In this document: positions 51,440 through 60,011 of the stretch, piece after piece
Layout: the number at the start of each line of letters is the position of its first letter
How positions within the stretch are numbered: position 1 is the first letter of the stretch
Assembly: GCF_024105665.1 (NCBI RefSeq)
Contig: NZ_JAAAMK010000008.1
Span: forward strand, 62,001-126,000
Length of the DNA: 64,000 nt
Origin: Aliihoeflea aestuarii
GTDB lineage: Bacteria > Pseudomonadota > Alphaproteobacteria > Rhizobiales > Rhizobiaceae
Reading direction: 5' to 3'
Program-made: the position numbers and the translations under genes
Notes under the pieces: generated by a model
Seen by the model: the letters and a program-made list of their open reading frames with translations, nothing else
The model's database searches: none
What the model was told of the DNA's origin: nothing

Positions 51440-53473
51440 ATGTCCGACAGGCGCGGAAGAACCTTCGAGAAATTGCTGTCCCCGATCCGGGCAGGCGTCC
51501 ACGATCTGCGAAACCGGGTCATTATGGGCTCGATGCACACGCGGCTTGAAACCGAACCCAACGGTATCGAAAGACAGGTCGCGTTCTATCGTGAACGCGC
51601 GCACGGCGAAGCGGCAGTCATCGTGACTGGCGGTTTTTCGCCCAACGCCGAAGGCATGTTCGATCCGGAAGGTCCGCGGCTCGACGATCCGCAGCAGGCG
51701 CTGAACCTCAAGCCGATTTGCGATGCAGTCCATCAGGAAGGCAGCCTGATTTGCGCGCAGATCTGCCACGCGGGGCGTTATGCCAAGTTTGAAGGTTGCG
51801 TGGCACCTTCGCCGATTCGGGCGCCGATAAACCGGTATTCCCCGCGCGAGATGAGCGAGCAGGATATTCTGCACACCATTGACGATTTCGCCCAGGCAGC
51901 GCTCAACGCGCAATCTGCCGGTTTCGATGGCGTCGAAATCATGGGCTCCGAAGGCTATCTCATTAATGAATTCACCGTGACCCACACCAACAAACGCGAG
52001 GACGAGTGGGGTGGCAGCGCCGACAACCGGCACCGCTTCGCGGTCGAAATCGTGCGCGCGGTGCGCGACCGCTGCGGACCGGATTTGCTGGTCATCTACC
52101 GTATTTCGGCGGCCGATCTTGTCGAGGGCGGCGCGCCCGCCGAAGAGATCGCCGCGCTCGCCCGCAAGATTGAGGCCGCCGGCGCCGACATTCTGAACAC
52201 CGGAATCGGCTGGCACGAGGCGCGCGTGCCAACCATCGCTTATCCGGTGCCGCGTGGCGCCTGGCGGAAGGCGGCGGCCAACGTGAAGGCGGCGGTGTCG
52301 ATCCCGGTGGTGGCCTCGAACCGAATCAATACCCCCGAGGTCGCCGAGGACATCCTGGCCTCGGGAGATGCCGACATGGTCTCGATGGCGCGGCCCTTCC
52401 TCGCCGACCCTCATTTCGTGAAGAAGGTGCGCGAGGGTCGGGCCCATGAGATCAACACCTGCATCGCCTGCAATCAGGCATGTCTGGATTTCATCTTCTC
52501 GGACCGTCCGGCAAGCTGCCTTGTCAATCCGCGCGCCGGCCGCGAGACGGAATTCCGTGACACGCCGAGCGAGACCTCGAAGAAGGTGGCGATCGTCGGC
52601 GGCGGGGCGGCGGGTATGGCCACGGCCGCCGAGGCCGCGCGGCTTGGGCACGCGGTCACGCTTTTCGAGGCAGAGAACCGGCTGGGCGGGCAGCTCAACC
52701 TGGCACGTGCGGCCCCGGGCAAGCACGAGTTCGACGAAACGCTGCGTTATTACACCGCTCAGATGGACAGGCACGGCGTCACCCTGCGGCTGGGCTGTCG
52801 CGCCACTGCCGACGATCTTGCCGGGTTCGACCATGTGGTGATCGCCTCAGGCGTGACCCCTCGCATTCCGGGCATTCCGGGCATAGATCATCCCAAGGTC
52901 GCCACCTATGCCGAGATCCTCTGCGGCGCACGGGAGGCGGGACAGACCGTGGCCATCATGGGCGCCGGCGGGATCGGCCATGACGTGGCCGAATTCCTTG
53001 TCACCCATCCGGCTGAGGCTAACGAGAACGCGGCCTTTTTCGACACGTGGGGTGTGGACGGACAGTTCAGGAACGCCGGCGCGCTGGCGGGCGATCCGCT
53101 GGCCGCGGTGCCTGCAAAGCGCAAAGTGGTGATGCTCCAGCGCAAGACGAGCAAGCTGGGACAGGGACTTGGCATTTCGACCGGCTGGATCCTGCGCAAC
53201 GCATTGCGCAAACACGGAGTCGAGACCTTAGCGGGTGTGGCTTATGAGCGTATCGACGATGAGGGGCTCCACATTATTTTGGACGGCGAGACAAGAGTTA
53301 TCGCCGCCGATACGATCGTTCTCTGTACGGGACAGGAACCCGAGCGGACGCTGGCCGAGGCGCTTGCGGCCCGTGGCATTTCCGCCACGATGATCGGCGG
53401 TGCGGCCGAGGCGGCTGAACTCGATGCGCTGCGTGCGATCGATGAAGGAGTGCGCCTCGCCCAGTCTTTGTGA
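51440..53473 (+). CDS. 2,4-dienoyl-CoA reductase-like flavin/iron-sulfur oxidoreductase
   Basis: 677 residues in two parts. Residues 1-330 form an old-yellow-enzyme FMN barrel. A [4Fe-4S] cluster motif C-x2-C-x3-C-x11-C (CIACNQACLDF) follows, then FAD/NAD(P)-binding Rossmann domains (VAIVGGGAAGMATA). This is the FadH/trimethylamine dehydrogenase layout. I chose the ATG at 51440; a GTG at 51434 and an ATG at 51422 are alternatives near the same GGGAGGT site. It probably reduces a dienoyl- or enoyl-CoA, or a ring C=C. It is coupled to the downstream ligase. Confidence 0.9.
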   Translation: MSDRRGRTFEKLLSPIRAGVHDLRNRVIMGSMHTRLETEPNGIERQVAFYRERAHGEAAVIVTGGFSPNAEGMFDPEGPRLDDPQQALNLKPICDAVHQEGSLICAQICHAGRYAKFEGCVAPSPIRAPINRYSPREMSEQDILHTIDDFAQAALNAQSAGFDGVEIMGSEGYLINEFTVTHTNKREDEWGGSADNRHRFAVEIVRAVRDRCGPDLLVIYRISAADLVEGGAPAEEIAALARKIEAAGADILNTGIGWHEARVPTIAYPVPRGAWRKAAANVKAAVSIPVVASNRINTPEVAEDILASGDADMVSMARPFLADPHFVKKVREGRAHEINTCIACNQACLDFIFSDRPASCLVNPRAGRETEFRDTPSETSKKVAIVGGGAAGMATAAEAARLGHAVTLFEAENRLGGQLNLARAAPGKHEFDETLRYYTAQMDRHGVTLRLGCRATADDLAGFDHVVIASGVTPRIPGIPGIDHPKVATYAEILCGAREAGQTVAIMGAGGIGHDVAEFLVTHPAEANENAAFFDTWGVDGQFRNAGALAGDPLAAVPAKRKVVMLQRKTSKLGQGLGISTGWILRNALRKHGVETLAGVAYERIDDEGLHIILDGETRVIAADTIVLCTGQEPERTLAEALAARGISATMIGGAAEAAELDALRAIDEGVRLAQSL

Positions 53474-53505
53474 ACAACGAGGATCGATTGCCAGGGAGGA
53501 GCATC

Positions 53506-55035
53506 ATGCTGCCGGAGGTGGCCCGCGCCGGGCGGGCAGATGTCTATTCGATGTTTCGCACGAGAGCGCGCGAGCAACAAGATGCGCTTGCGCTCGAGAA
53601 CGGAGAGATAAGACACAGCTACGGCACCCTTCTGGGCCGTGTGGACCGTCTCGCTGCGGTGCTTCTGGCGCGGGGGGTAAAGACCGGGGACCGGCTGGTG
53701 ATCCTGTCGCACAATCGCGCCGAGTACCTTGAACTGCAACTGGCCGCCGCCGGGATCGGGGCGATCGTCGCCTGTTTGAACTGGAGGCTGGCCGCGCCGG
53801 AGCTCAAGCACTGCATCGACCTGGTTGAACCGGTTCTGGCCGTGGTCGAGCCAGAGTTGCGCGCGGCCTTGGACGCGGTCTCGCACCTGCCGGTTCTGGA
53901 AATCGGCCCCGACTGGGAGGCCGCACTGGCTGGAGCAGAGCCCGATCCGCGCATCGACGCGCTGGTGAATGACGTGGAGGCGGGGCTGACCATCCTCTAC
54001 ACCTCCGGCACCACGGGGCTGCCCAAGGGCGCACTCATCAGTCATCGCGCCCATATCGCGAGTGCCATGGTTTTTGCGGCGCAGCTCGCGCTCCAGCCTG
54101 ATGACGCCTTCATCGCCTGGGCGCCGATGTTCCATATGGCGTCGACCGACCATGCGCTAGCCACGATCTTGCGCGGTGGCCCCGTGGTGATGGTCGATGG
54201 GCTGCAGCCGGCGGTCATCAATGAGGCGCTGAGCCGCCACAAGGTCGGCTGGTTCATAATGATGCCGGGCGCGATCGACGCCTTCATCGCGGAACGTCGC
54301 GCCAATCCTCTGCCGATCAGAGGCGTCAGGGTCTGCGGCGCTATGGCCGATCTGGTGCCGCCGCATCAGATTGCAGAACTCACGTCGCTGATCGGCGCGC
54401 CCTATCTCAACTCCTTCGGCGCGACCGAAACGGGGCTGCCGCCGGCCACGGCCGAGCTGATCCCGGTGGGCGTCGCGCCGAAACGTCTGTCGAAGCGCGC
54501 CAGCGCCTTCTGTGAGGTGCGGCTGGTCGATCCGGAGGGGCGCGAGGTGGCGGATGGAACGCCCGGAGAAATGGCCGTGCGCGGCCCCACGCTATTTTCC
54601 GGGTACTGGAATGCCGACGAGACCAACGCCCGCGACTTTCGCGGTGGCTTTTTTCATATGGGCGATGTCTTCCGCCGCAATGCGGACGGCACCATCGACT
54701 TCGTGGACCGCGCCAAGTATCTCATCAAGTCGGGTGGGGAAAACGTTTATCCAGCCGAGATCGAGCGGGTGCTGCTGGCGCATCCGCAGGTGACCGATGC
54801 CGCTGTCGTAAAGGCCGGGGACCTGCGCTGGGGCGAACGCCCGGTGGCCTTTGTGGCACGGCACGTCGACGGCCCCGATGCCGACGAGCTGATGCGGCTT
54901 TGCCGCGAGCAACTGGCCGGCTATAAGCGGCCGCGCGAGATCCGCTTCATCGCTTCCGAAGACTTCCCGCGCTCGACCAGCGGCAAGATCCAGCGCCACG
55001 TCCTGGAGACCTGGATCGAGCGCGAGGCCAGCTGA
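53506..55035 (+). CDS. AMP-dependent acyl-CoA ligase
   Basis: 509 residues of the class I adenylate-forming family (fatty acid/benzoate/cyclohexanecarboxylate-CoA ligase type). The P-loop is YTSGTTGLPKG, the A5 motif is FGATETG, and the hinge/catalytic Lys region is GGENVYPAEIE with STSGKIQRH at the C-terminus. The ATG at 53506 has an excellent GGGAGGAGCATC; an earlier GTG overlapping the flavoenzyme stop would add twelve residues. It is in an operon with the flavoenzyme under the 51390 operator. Confidence 0.9.
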   Translation: MLPEVARAGRADVYSMFRTRAREQQDALALENGEIRHSYGTLLGRVDRLAAVLLARGVKTGDRLVILSHNRAEYLELQLAAAGIGAIVACLNWRLAAPELKHCIDLVEPVLAVVEPELRAALDAVSHLPVLEIGPDWEAALAGAEPDPRIDALVNDVEAGLTILYTSGTTGLPKGALISHRAHIASAMVFAAQLALQPDDAFIAWAPMFHMASTDHALATILRGGPVVMVDGLQPAVINEALSRHKVGWFIMMPGAIDAFIAERRANPLPIRGVRVCGAMADLVPPHQIAELTSLIGAPYLNSFGATETGLPPATAELIPVGVAPKRLSKRASAFCEVRLVDPEGREVADGTPGEMAVRGPTLFSGYWNADETNARDFRGGFFHMGDVFRRNADGTIDFVDRAKYLIKSGGENVYPAEIERVLLAHPQVTDAAVVKAGDLRWGERPVAFVARHVDGPDADELMRLCREQLAGYKRPREIRFIASEDFPRSTSGKIQRHVLETWIEREAS

Positions 55036-55053
55036 AACCTGCCTCGACTGCGC

Positions 55054-55509
55054 CTATCCGCTGACACCCGTCCGTCCGAACAGCGCCATCAGCGTACCGG
55101 TCATCGTGGCGACCAGCTTCTCCGCCCCGCCCTTCAGCGCATGGGCGCGCGCCTCGCAGATGGTGAGGGTGCGACCCGGTTTGACCACCTCGGCCTGGAA
55201 GCGGAAGCACTCGCCGTCGGCTGGGTTGAGGAGGTTGATTTTGAACTCTACGGTCAGCACCGCCGCTTCGGCCGGCATCAGCGAGAAGGCGGCGTAGCCG
55301 CAAGCGCTGTCGAGCGCTGTCGAGACGATGCCGGCGTGAACGAAGCCGTGCTGCTGGGTCAGCGCGTCGTTGTGCGCCATCTCCAGAACGATGCGCCCGG
55401 GCGACAGGTCGGCAATGGTGATGCCCAGCGTGTGCATCACCTTCTGGCGTCCGAAACTGTCGCGCACGCGTGCGTCGAATTCGGGGTTCTTCGGCTCGAA
55501 ACCGGGCAT
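55054..55509 (-). CDS. PaaI-like hot-dog thioesterase
   Basis: 151 residues of the PaaI/HGG hot-dog family, with HGFVHAGIVSTALDSACGYAA as the active-site helix. GAGGAGCAGACAGGCC precedes the ATG. Proteins like this hydrolyse stalled acyl- or hydroxyphenylacetyl-CoA to free CoA. It converges with the ligase gene and lies downstream of the AraC gene on the same strand. Confidence 0.87.
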   Translation of the reverse strand: MPGFEPKNPEFDARVRDSFGRQKVMHTLGITIADLSPGRIVLEMAHNDALTQQHGFVHAGIVSTALDSACGYAAFSLMPAEAAVLTVEFKINLLNPADGECFRFQAEVVKPGRTLTICEARAHALKGGAEKLVATMTGTLMALFGRTGVSG

Positions 55510-55526
55510 GGCCTGTCTGCTCCTCG

Positions 55527-56267
55527 TCAGGGATCGATGAGCAGTCTTAGGCGGGTTTCGAGTCCCTGATCTTGGAAGAAACGGCCAGAGGGCCGCGCGC
55601 GGGCAAGGCGGCGGAGCACGCCCGGTGGGGCGTCGGCGAAGGCGCGGCAGGCGGCCGACATGTGCGACTGGTCGTAGTACCCTGCATCGAGCGCCAGTTC
55701 GCTTAACGCCTGATCGCGCGCCGCAAGCCCGTCCAGCAGGGTCCGGAAACGCCGGGTGGCGGCGAGCCGCCGTCGCGACATGCCGGTGGTCGCGCGGACG
55801 CAACGCCGTTCACTTCGCGCGCTGGCGGGGGCGGAGTGGCTGCCGGAGAAGGTCAGGTCGCAGGCGAGCTGGTCGAGTGCCGCAACAAGCGGCGCCCAGG
55901 CCTCACCGTTCCCCGCCACTGCCAGAAGAGCAAGGGTCAGCGCGTCCAGATTACCTTCGGAGGGGAGAAGGTGGGGCGCGGCGTGGAGGCGCATTCCGGC
56001 GATCGCGCCCTCGAAGGGCGCGCGGCGCGGGTTGAAGGCGGGGCGGGGCGGTGCAAGGTCGAGGCGCGGGCGGGGGCCGCGATCGGCTCCGCCGCGCAGC
56101 GTCAGGGAAAGCGTAAAGAGATCGGTGGCGAAGCGGCCAGTGCCGGGACCCGACAAGAAGCCGCAATCGCAGTAGACGAAGAAATGGTCAATCTGGGCGG
56201 GGGCCCTGGCAGGCGGCGCGAGCTCGAGATAAAGCGGCGCGGGCGCCGCCTTATCCGACGTAGGCAT
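55527..56267 (-). CDS. AraC family transcriptional regulator
   Basis: 246 residues. The C-terminal AraC helix-turn-helix pair is visible: MSRRRLAATRRFRTLL and the second-helix region YYDQSHMSAACRAFADAPPG. The N-terminal half is a poorly conserved sensor rich in Pro, Arg and Ala. The frame extends further upstream, but the ATG at 56267 avoids a long overlap; it still overlaps the 3' end of the NmrA-like gene by 17 bases. Its targets are unknown. Confidence 0.75.
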   Translation of the reverse strand: MPTSDKAAPAPLYLELAPPARAPAQIDHFFVYCDCGFLSGPGTGRFATDLFTLSLTLRGGADRGPRPRLDLAPPRPAFNPRRAPFEGAIAGMRLHAAPHLLPSEGNLDALTLALLAVAGNGEAWAPLVAALDQLACDLTFSGSHSAPASARSERRCVRATTGMSRRRLAATRRFRTLLDGLAARDQALSELALDAGYYDQSHMSAACRAFADAPPGVLRRLARARPSGRFFQDQGLETRLRLLIDP

Positions 56268-57105
56268 GCCTGTTCCCGGCCACAAAGTCGCGGAAGCGGC
56301 GCGCCGGGCGGCCGAGCACCTCGCTGACCGTGGTCTCAATGCCGGCGAGATAGCCCTTGGCTGCGAGCGAGGCCAACTCCACCATGGCGGCGGCGACGTC
56401 GGGGTGCATGCCGTTCGCAATCATGTGCGCCTTGGCCTGATTCGGCGGCAAGGAGGCGCATGTCACCGCGCGGCCTGTCGCCTCGCTGAGGAGAGAGGCG
56501 ATCTCCTCGCCGGTCAACGCCTCAGCGCCCGTCAGGCCATAGGCCTTGCCAGCATGGCCCGCGCCAAGCAGCGCCTCGACCGCCACATCGGCGATGTCAC
56601 GGGCGTCGACCCACGCCACCGGCCCACCCAGATCGTCATAATAGACGCCATCGGAGACGATGTTTTCAGCCTGCCACAGAAGGTTTTGCATGAAATAGGT
56701 GGGCTGAACCAAGGTCCAGTCCATGCCGCTGTCCTTCAGCAGTTCCTGGCTTTCGGAATGCCACATCCCGAAGGTCAGCCGCGCCCTGGGCGAAGCACCG
56801 AGTCCGGTGGACATGACCACATGGCGCACGCCCGCCGCCTTGGCCGCGGCGATGGCATTGGCCTTCCAGCGGCGCATGTCCTGATGCGGCGGCGTCACGA
56901 GATAGGCCTTCTCCGCTCCTTGGCAGGCGCGTTCCAAAGCGTCGCGGTCGCCGAAATCCGCCACGGCGGCATCACAACCCTTCGCCACCAGCGCCGCAGC
57001 CTTCGCAGGCTGGCCGGTGACGGCACGCAGCCTCGCGCCCCTGGTGAGCAGCGCTTCCACCAGTGGCGCGCCGGTGGTGCCCGTGGCTCCGAAGACCGTG
57101 ATCAT
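56251..57105 (-). CDS. NmrA-like NAD(P)-binding (atypical SDR) protein
   Basis: 284 residues starting MITVFGATGTTGAPLVEALL, with the GxTGxxG cofactor motif of NmrA/QOR2-type atypical SDRs. No YxxxK catalytic pair is obvious, so it may act as a redox sensor or quinone/isoflavone-type reductase. The ATG overlaps the stop of the upstream ligase (ATGA). Function in this island is unknown. Confidence 0.8.
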   Translation of the reverse strand: MITVFGATGTTGAPLVEALLTRGARLRAVTGQPAKAAALVAKGCDAAVADFGDRDALERACQGAEKAYLVTPPHQDMRRWKANAIAAAKAAGVRHVVMSTGLGASPRARLTFGMWHSESQELLKDSGMDWTLVQPTYFMQNLLWQAENIVSDGVYYDDLGGPVAWVDARDIADVAVEALLGAGHAGKAYGLTGAEALTGEEIASLLSEATGRAVTCASLPPNQAKAHMIANGMHPDVAAAMVELASLAAKGYLAGIETTVSEVLGRPARRFRDFVAGNRHAYVG

Positions 57106-59039
57106 GGCTTGTCCTTTCTCAGGGCCGCGATGGCCTCCATCGTTTCGGGATTGCTGATCGAGGAGAGGTCGCCCGGATCCTCGTCCAGGAAGGCGGCGCG
57201 CACGATCCGGCGCATCGTCTTCATGCTGCGGGTCTTGGGCAGCGCCTCGACGAAATGGATCTCGCTCGGGCGGAAGGGCCTCGAAACCACCTCGCCGACG
57301 CGGTCCTTGAGCTGCTCGACGAGCCTGTCATCGGGCGTCACACCGGGCGCCGTGACGCAGATGCAAATCACCGTTGTACCCTTTATGGGGTCGGGGACGG
57401 GTATCGCCGCTGCATCCACAACTTTCCCCGTTTCGGTCAGCGCCGCCTCGATCTCCGGTGGCCCGATGCGCTTGCCGGCAATGTTCAGCGTGTCGTCGGA
57501 ACGGCCGAGGATAATCCAGGTGCCGTCCGGATCGCGCCGCGCCCAGTCGCCATGGCGCCAGATGCCGGGAAACGTGGACCAGTAGGTGTCGAGATAGCGC
57601 TTTTTGTCGCCCCAGATCGTCGGCGTCAGCCCCATCGGCGGCTGGGTGACGACCAATTCGCCGACCTCGCCCGGCGCAGCCTCGCTGCCGTCCACGCGCA
57701 GCACCTTGGCACCGACGCCCAGCGCCTGACCCGAAAAGCCACCCGGCTTCACCTCGTGAAGTACGGTCGAGGTAAGAATTGCGCCAAAGAGCTCGGTCCC
57801 ACCCGAAATGTTGAGCGGTACCGCGTGGTGCCGGCAGATATGCTCCAGGTGCCAAAGCCAGGCATCTTCGGTCCAGGGCTCTCCGGTCGAGGCGACGATA
57901 CGCAGTGCGGAAAGATCGTACCCCCGCAGCGGCGCGGGATCCTGCGTCATGAATTGCCGCACCAGCGTTGGGGCAACGCCCATATGAGTAACTTTGTTCT
58001 CGGCGGCCAGCCGCAGTAGGCGGAAGGGATCGCCCGGCATCGAGGGCGCTCCTTCGGCGAGCACCAACGTGGCGCCCGCAAGCAGCACCGAAATCAGCGT
58101 GAGGGGTCCCATCACCCAACCCATGTCCGTCATCCAAAGATGCCGATCATCGGGCTTTAGATCGAGACACAGCAGAAAATCGGCCGTGGCCTTGGCCTGT
58201 ACGCCCAAATGCGTGTGAACCACCCCCTTGGGCTTGCCGGTGGTGCCCGAGGTGTAGGCGATGACCAGCGGTGCGTCGGTCTCCACCGGATGCGCCCGCC
58301 GCGTCGCGTCGGCCTTAGCGACGGTTTCCTCCCAGTCGAGATCGCGGGCCGGATCGGCCACTGGGCCGCCGAAGCGCCGCAGGCTGAACACCGTATGCAC
58401 CGAGGGCACCTCCGCCAGTGCCTCGGCCAGGATGGCTTCCATCCAGACCGGCTTGCCCCGCCGGGGCGTCGCATCCGCAGTCAGTACGGCAACGGCACGG
58501 GCGTCGTTCAGGCGGGTGACGATGGCATGCGGCGCAAACCCGGAAAATAGCGGGACCGCTACGGCGCCCAGCCGCGCGATGCCCAGAAGCACGGCCTCGA
58601 TTTCGGGGATCATCGGCATGTAGATGCCGACGCCCTGGCTGGGCCTCACCCCACGCGCCGAGAGGGCGGAGGCAACGCGCGCGGCTTCCTCGGCAAGCCG
58701 GGAATAGCTCCATTGCTGGCGGCTGCCGTCTTCGCCCACCCAGTCGATCGCTGTCTTATCGCCGAGCCCCTTCTCGATGTGCGCGTCGAGACAAGTTTCG
58801 GTAAGATTCAGTGCGCCGCCGATTCCCCAGCGGATGTTCTCCGGTCCGTCGCCGATCTCGCGCAGACGGTCGTACGGGCGGGCGAATCGAATGCAGGTGA
58901 GGCCGAGAATCTGCGTCCAGAACCAATCTGGGTCTCGGTCTGCGCGTTCGACCAATTTCTCGTAGTTCGCAACGCCACAACGGTCCATGAATGCCGCGAG
59001 CGTACTTGTTTCCTTGATGGTTTGGTCGGCCTCGAACAT
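57102..59039 (-). CDS. Acetyl-CoA synthetase-like acyl-CoA ligase
   Basis: 645 residues with the ACS-type N-terminal region (WFWTQILG), the P-loop YTSGTTGKPKGVVHTH, GGTELFG, the catalytic GKRIGPPEIEAAL hinge and the C-terminal KTRSMKTMRRIVRAAF motif carrying the acetylation-sensitive Lys of Acs enzymes. It probably activates a short or branched acid. It lies downstream of a terminator and so has its own promoter within 59040-59055 or reads through. Confidence 0.88.
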   Translation of the reverse strand: MFEADQTIKETSTLAAFMDRCGVANYEKLVERADRDPDWFWTQILGLTCIRFARPYDRLREIGDGPENIRWGIGGALNLTETCLDAHIEKGLGDKTAIDWVGEDGSRQQWSYSRLAEEAARVASALSARGVRPSQGVGIYMPMIPEIEAVLLGIARLGAVAVPLFSGFAPHAIVTRLNDARAVAVLTADATPRRGKPVWMEAILAEALAEVPSVHTVFSLRRFGGPVADPARDLDWEETVAKADATRRAHPVETDAPLVIAYTSGTTGKPKGVVHTHLGVQAKATADFLLCLDLKPDDRHLWMTDMGWVMGPLTLISVLLAGATLVLAEGAPSMPGDPFRLLRLAAENKVTHMGVAPTLVRQFMTQDPAPLRGYDLSALRIVASTGEPWTEDAWLWHLEHICRHHAVPLNISGGTELFGAILTSTVLHEVKPGGFSGQALGVGAKVLRVDGSEAAPGEVGELVVTQPPMGLTPTIWGDKKRYLDTYWSTFPGIWRHGDWARRDPDGTWIILGRSDDTLNIAGKRIGPPEIEAALTETGKVVDAAAIPVPDPIKGTTVICICVTAPGVTPDDRLVEQLKDRVGEVVSRPFRPSEIHFVEALPKTRSMKTMRRIVRAAFLDEDPGDLSSISNPETMEAIAALRKDKP

Positions 59040-59055
59040 TACGGATCTTCTGACC

Positions 59056-59083
59056 TAAAAAAGGGGCCGCACAGAATGCGGCC
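59056..59083 (-). terminator. Rho-independent terminator after the SDR gene
   Basis: On the minus strand a perfect 7-bp stem GGCCGCA-TTCTG-TGCGGCC (59083-59065) is followed by CC and six T (59061-59056 region). It lies 53 bases after the SDR stop and separates that gene from the ligase downstream. Confidence 0.75.
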
Positions 59084-59136
59084 AGGTGGGGAGGAAACCT
59101 TGACATCGTTTGGAACCGGAAAGCACCGCCGGGCTG

Positions 59137-59898
59137 TCAACCGTGCATTGACAGCCCGCCCGATACGGAAATGACTTGTCCGGTGATGAAACCGGCATCG
59201 TCCGAGGCGAGGAAACACACAATCCCGGGATAGTCCGTCGGCTGGGCGAGACGTCTCATGGGGATTGCCCGTTTAAGGCCTTCCGCAATCTTCTCTCCGG
59301 CTTCGCCCTTGGCGACTTCTGCGAATAGCGGGGTGTCTGTCGGACCGGGCGCGACCGCGTTGAGCTGAATGCCCTTGCGGGCCAGTTCCCGCGCGACGGT
59401 TTTGGTAAAGGAAATGATGCCACCTTTGCAGGCCGAATAGACCGCCTCGCCCGAGGAGCCGACGCGGCCCGCATCCGAACTGATGTTCACGACGCGGCCG
59501 GACCCATTCCTTACCATGCCCGGAAGAACAGCATGATGCATGTGAAGAGGGCCGTAGAGGTTGATGTCTATGATCTTCTTCCACAGATCAAGATCGGTCT
59601 CGAGGAACGGCTTGATCTCATCCCATCCGGCGTTGTTGACCAGAACGTCGATCGGCCCGCCGGCCTCGAACTCGGCCACTGCGGCGTCCACTGCCTTGCG
59701 GTCGGTGATGTCGACGGTGTAAGCACGCGCCTTGCCGCCTGCATCTTCGATCGTTCCGACGGTTTGCCGGGCACCTTCTTCATTGAGGTCGAAAACCGCA
59801 ACCTCGGCTCCTTCCTCGGCGAAGCGGGTGCAGATCGCCCGCCCGATTCCGCTTCCGCCACCCGTGACGATTACTCTCTTGCCTTTCAGTCCGCGCAT
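59137..59898 (-). CDS. SDR family oxidoreductase (3-hydroxyacyl-CoA dehydrogenase-like)
   Basis: 253 residues: TGGGSGIG cofactor motif near residue 12, VNNAG, and YSACK with catalytic Tyr and Lys. It ends GQVISVSGGLSMHG. GGAGAAACGGGA precedes the ATG at 59898; the longer frame upstream crosses the operator. By eye it resembles 2-hydroxycyclohexanecarboxyl-CoA dehydrogenase or BadH-type SDRs, which is only a suggestion. It is divergent from the tandem-TetR gene. Confidence 0.85.
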   Translation of the reverse strand: MRGLKGKRVIVTGGGSGIGRAICTRFAEEGAEVAVFDLNEEGARQTVGTIEDAGGKARAYTVDITDRKAVDAAVAEFEAGGPIDVLVNNAGWDEIKPFLETDLDLWKKIIDINLYGPLHMHHAVLPGMVRNGSGRVVNISSDAGRVGSSGEAVYSACKGGIISFTKTVARELARKGIQLNAVAPGPTDTPLFAEVAKGEAGEKIAEGLKRAIPMRRLAQPTDYPGIVCFLASDDAGFITGQVISVSGGLSMHG

Positions 59899-59950
59899 TC
59901 CCGTTTCTCCGTTTGCCGGTGTCGCAAGCACCGTGGAATGACCGCGCATT

Positions 59951-59964
59951 CTAACGCTTGTTCG
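59951..59964. promoter_or_regulatory. TetR-type operator between SDR and tandem-TetR genes
   Basis: CTAAC-GCTT-GTTCG, an imperfect 5-4-5 inverted repeat, lies 53 bases upstream of the SDR start and 48 bases upstream of the TetR start. Together with its flank (ATTCTAACG.TTGTT) it matches the 51390 site read on the other strand. Likely autoregulatory (inference). Confidence 0.6.
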
Positions 59965-60011
59965 AATTACCTCAACTGATAAACTGATGTCCAGCGTCGA
60001 AAGAGAGATCC

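Noticed and set aside
51374-52834. Minus-strand frame of 486 codons opposite the dienoyl-CoA-reductase-like gene
   Set aside because: Antisense shadow; it would also cover the operator region, and no family motif was seen.
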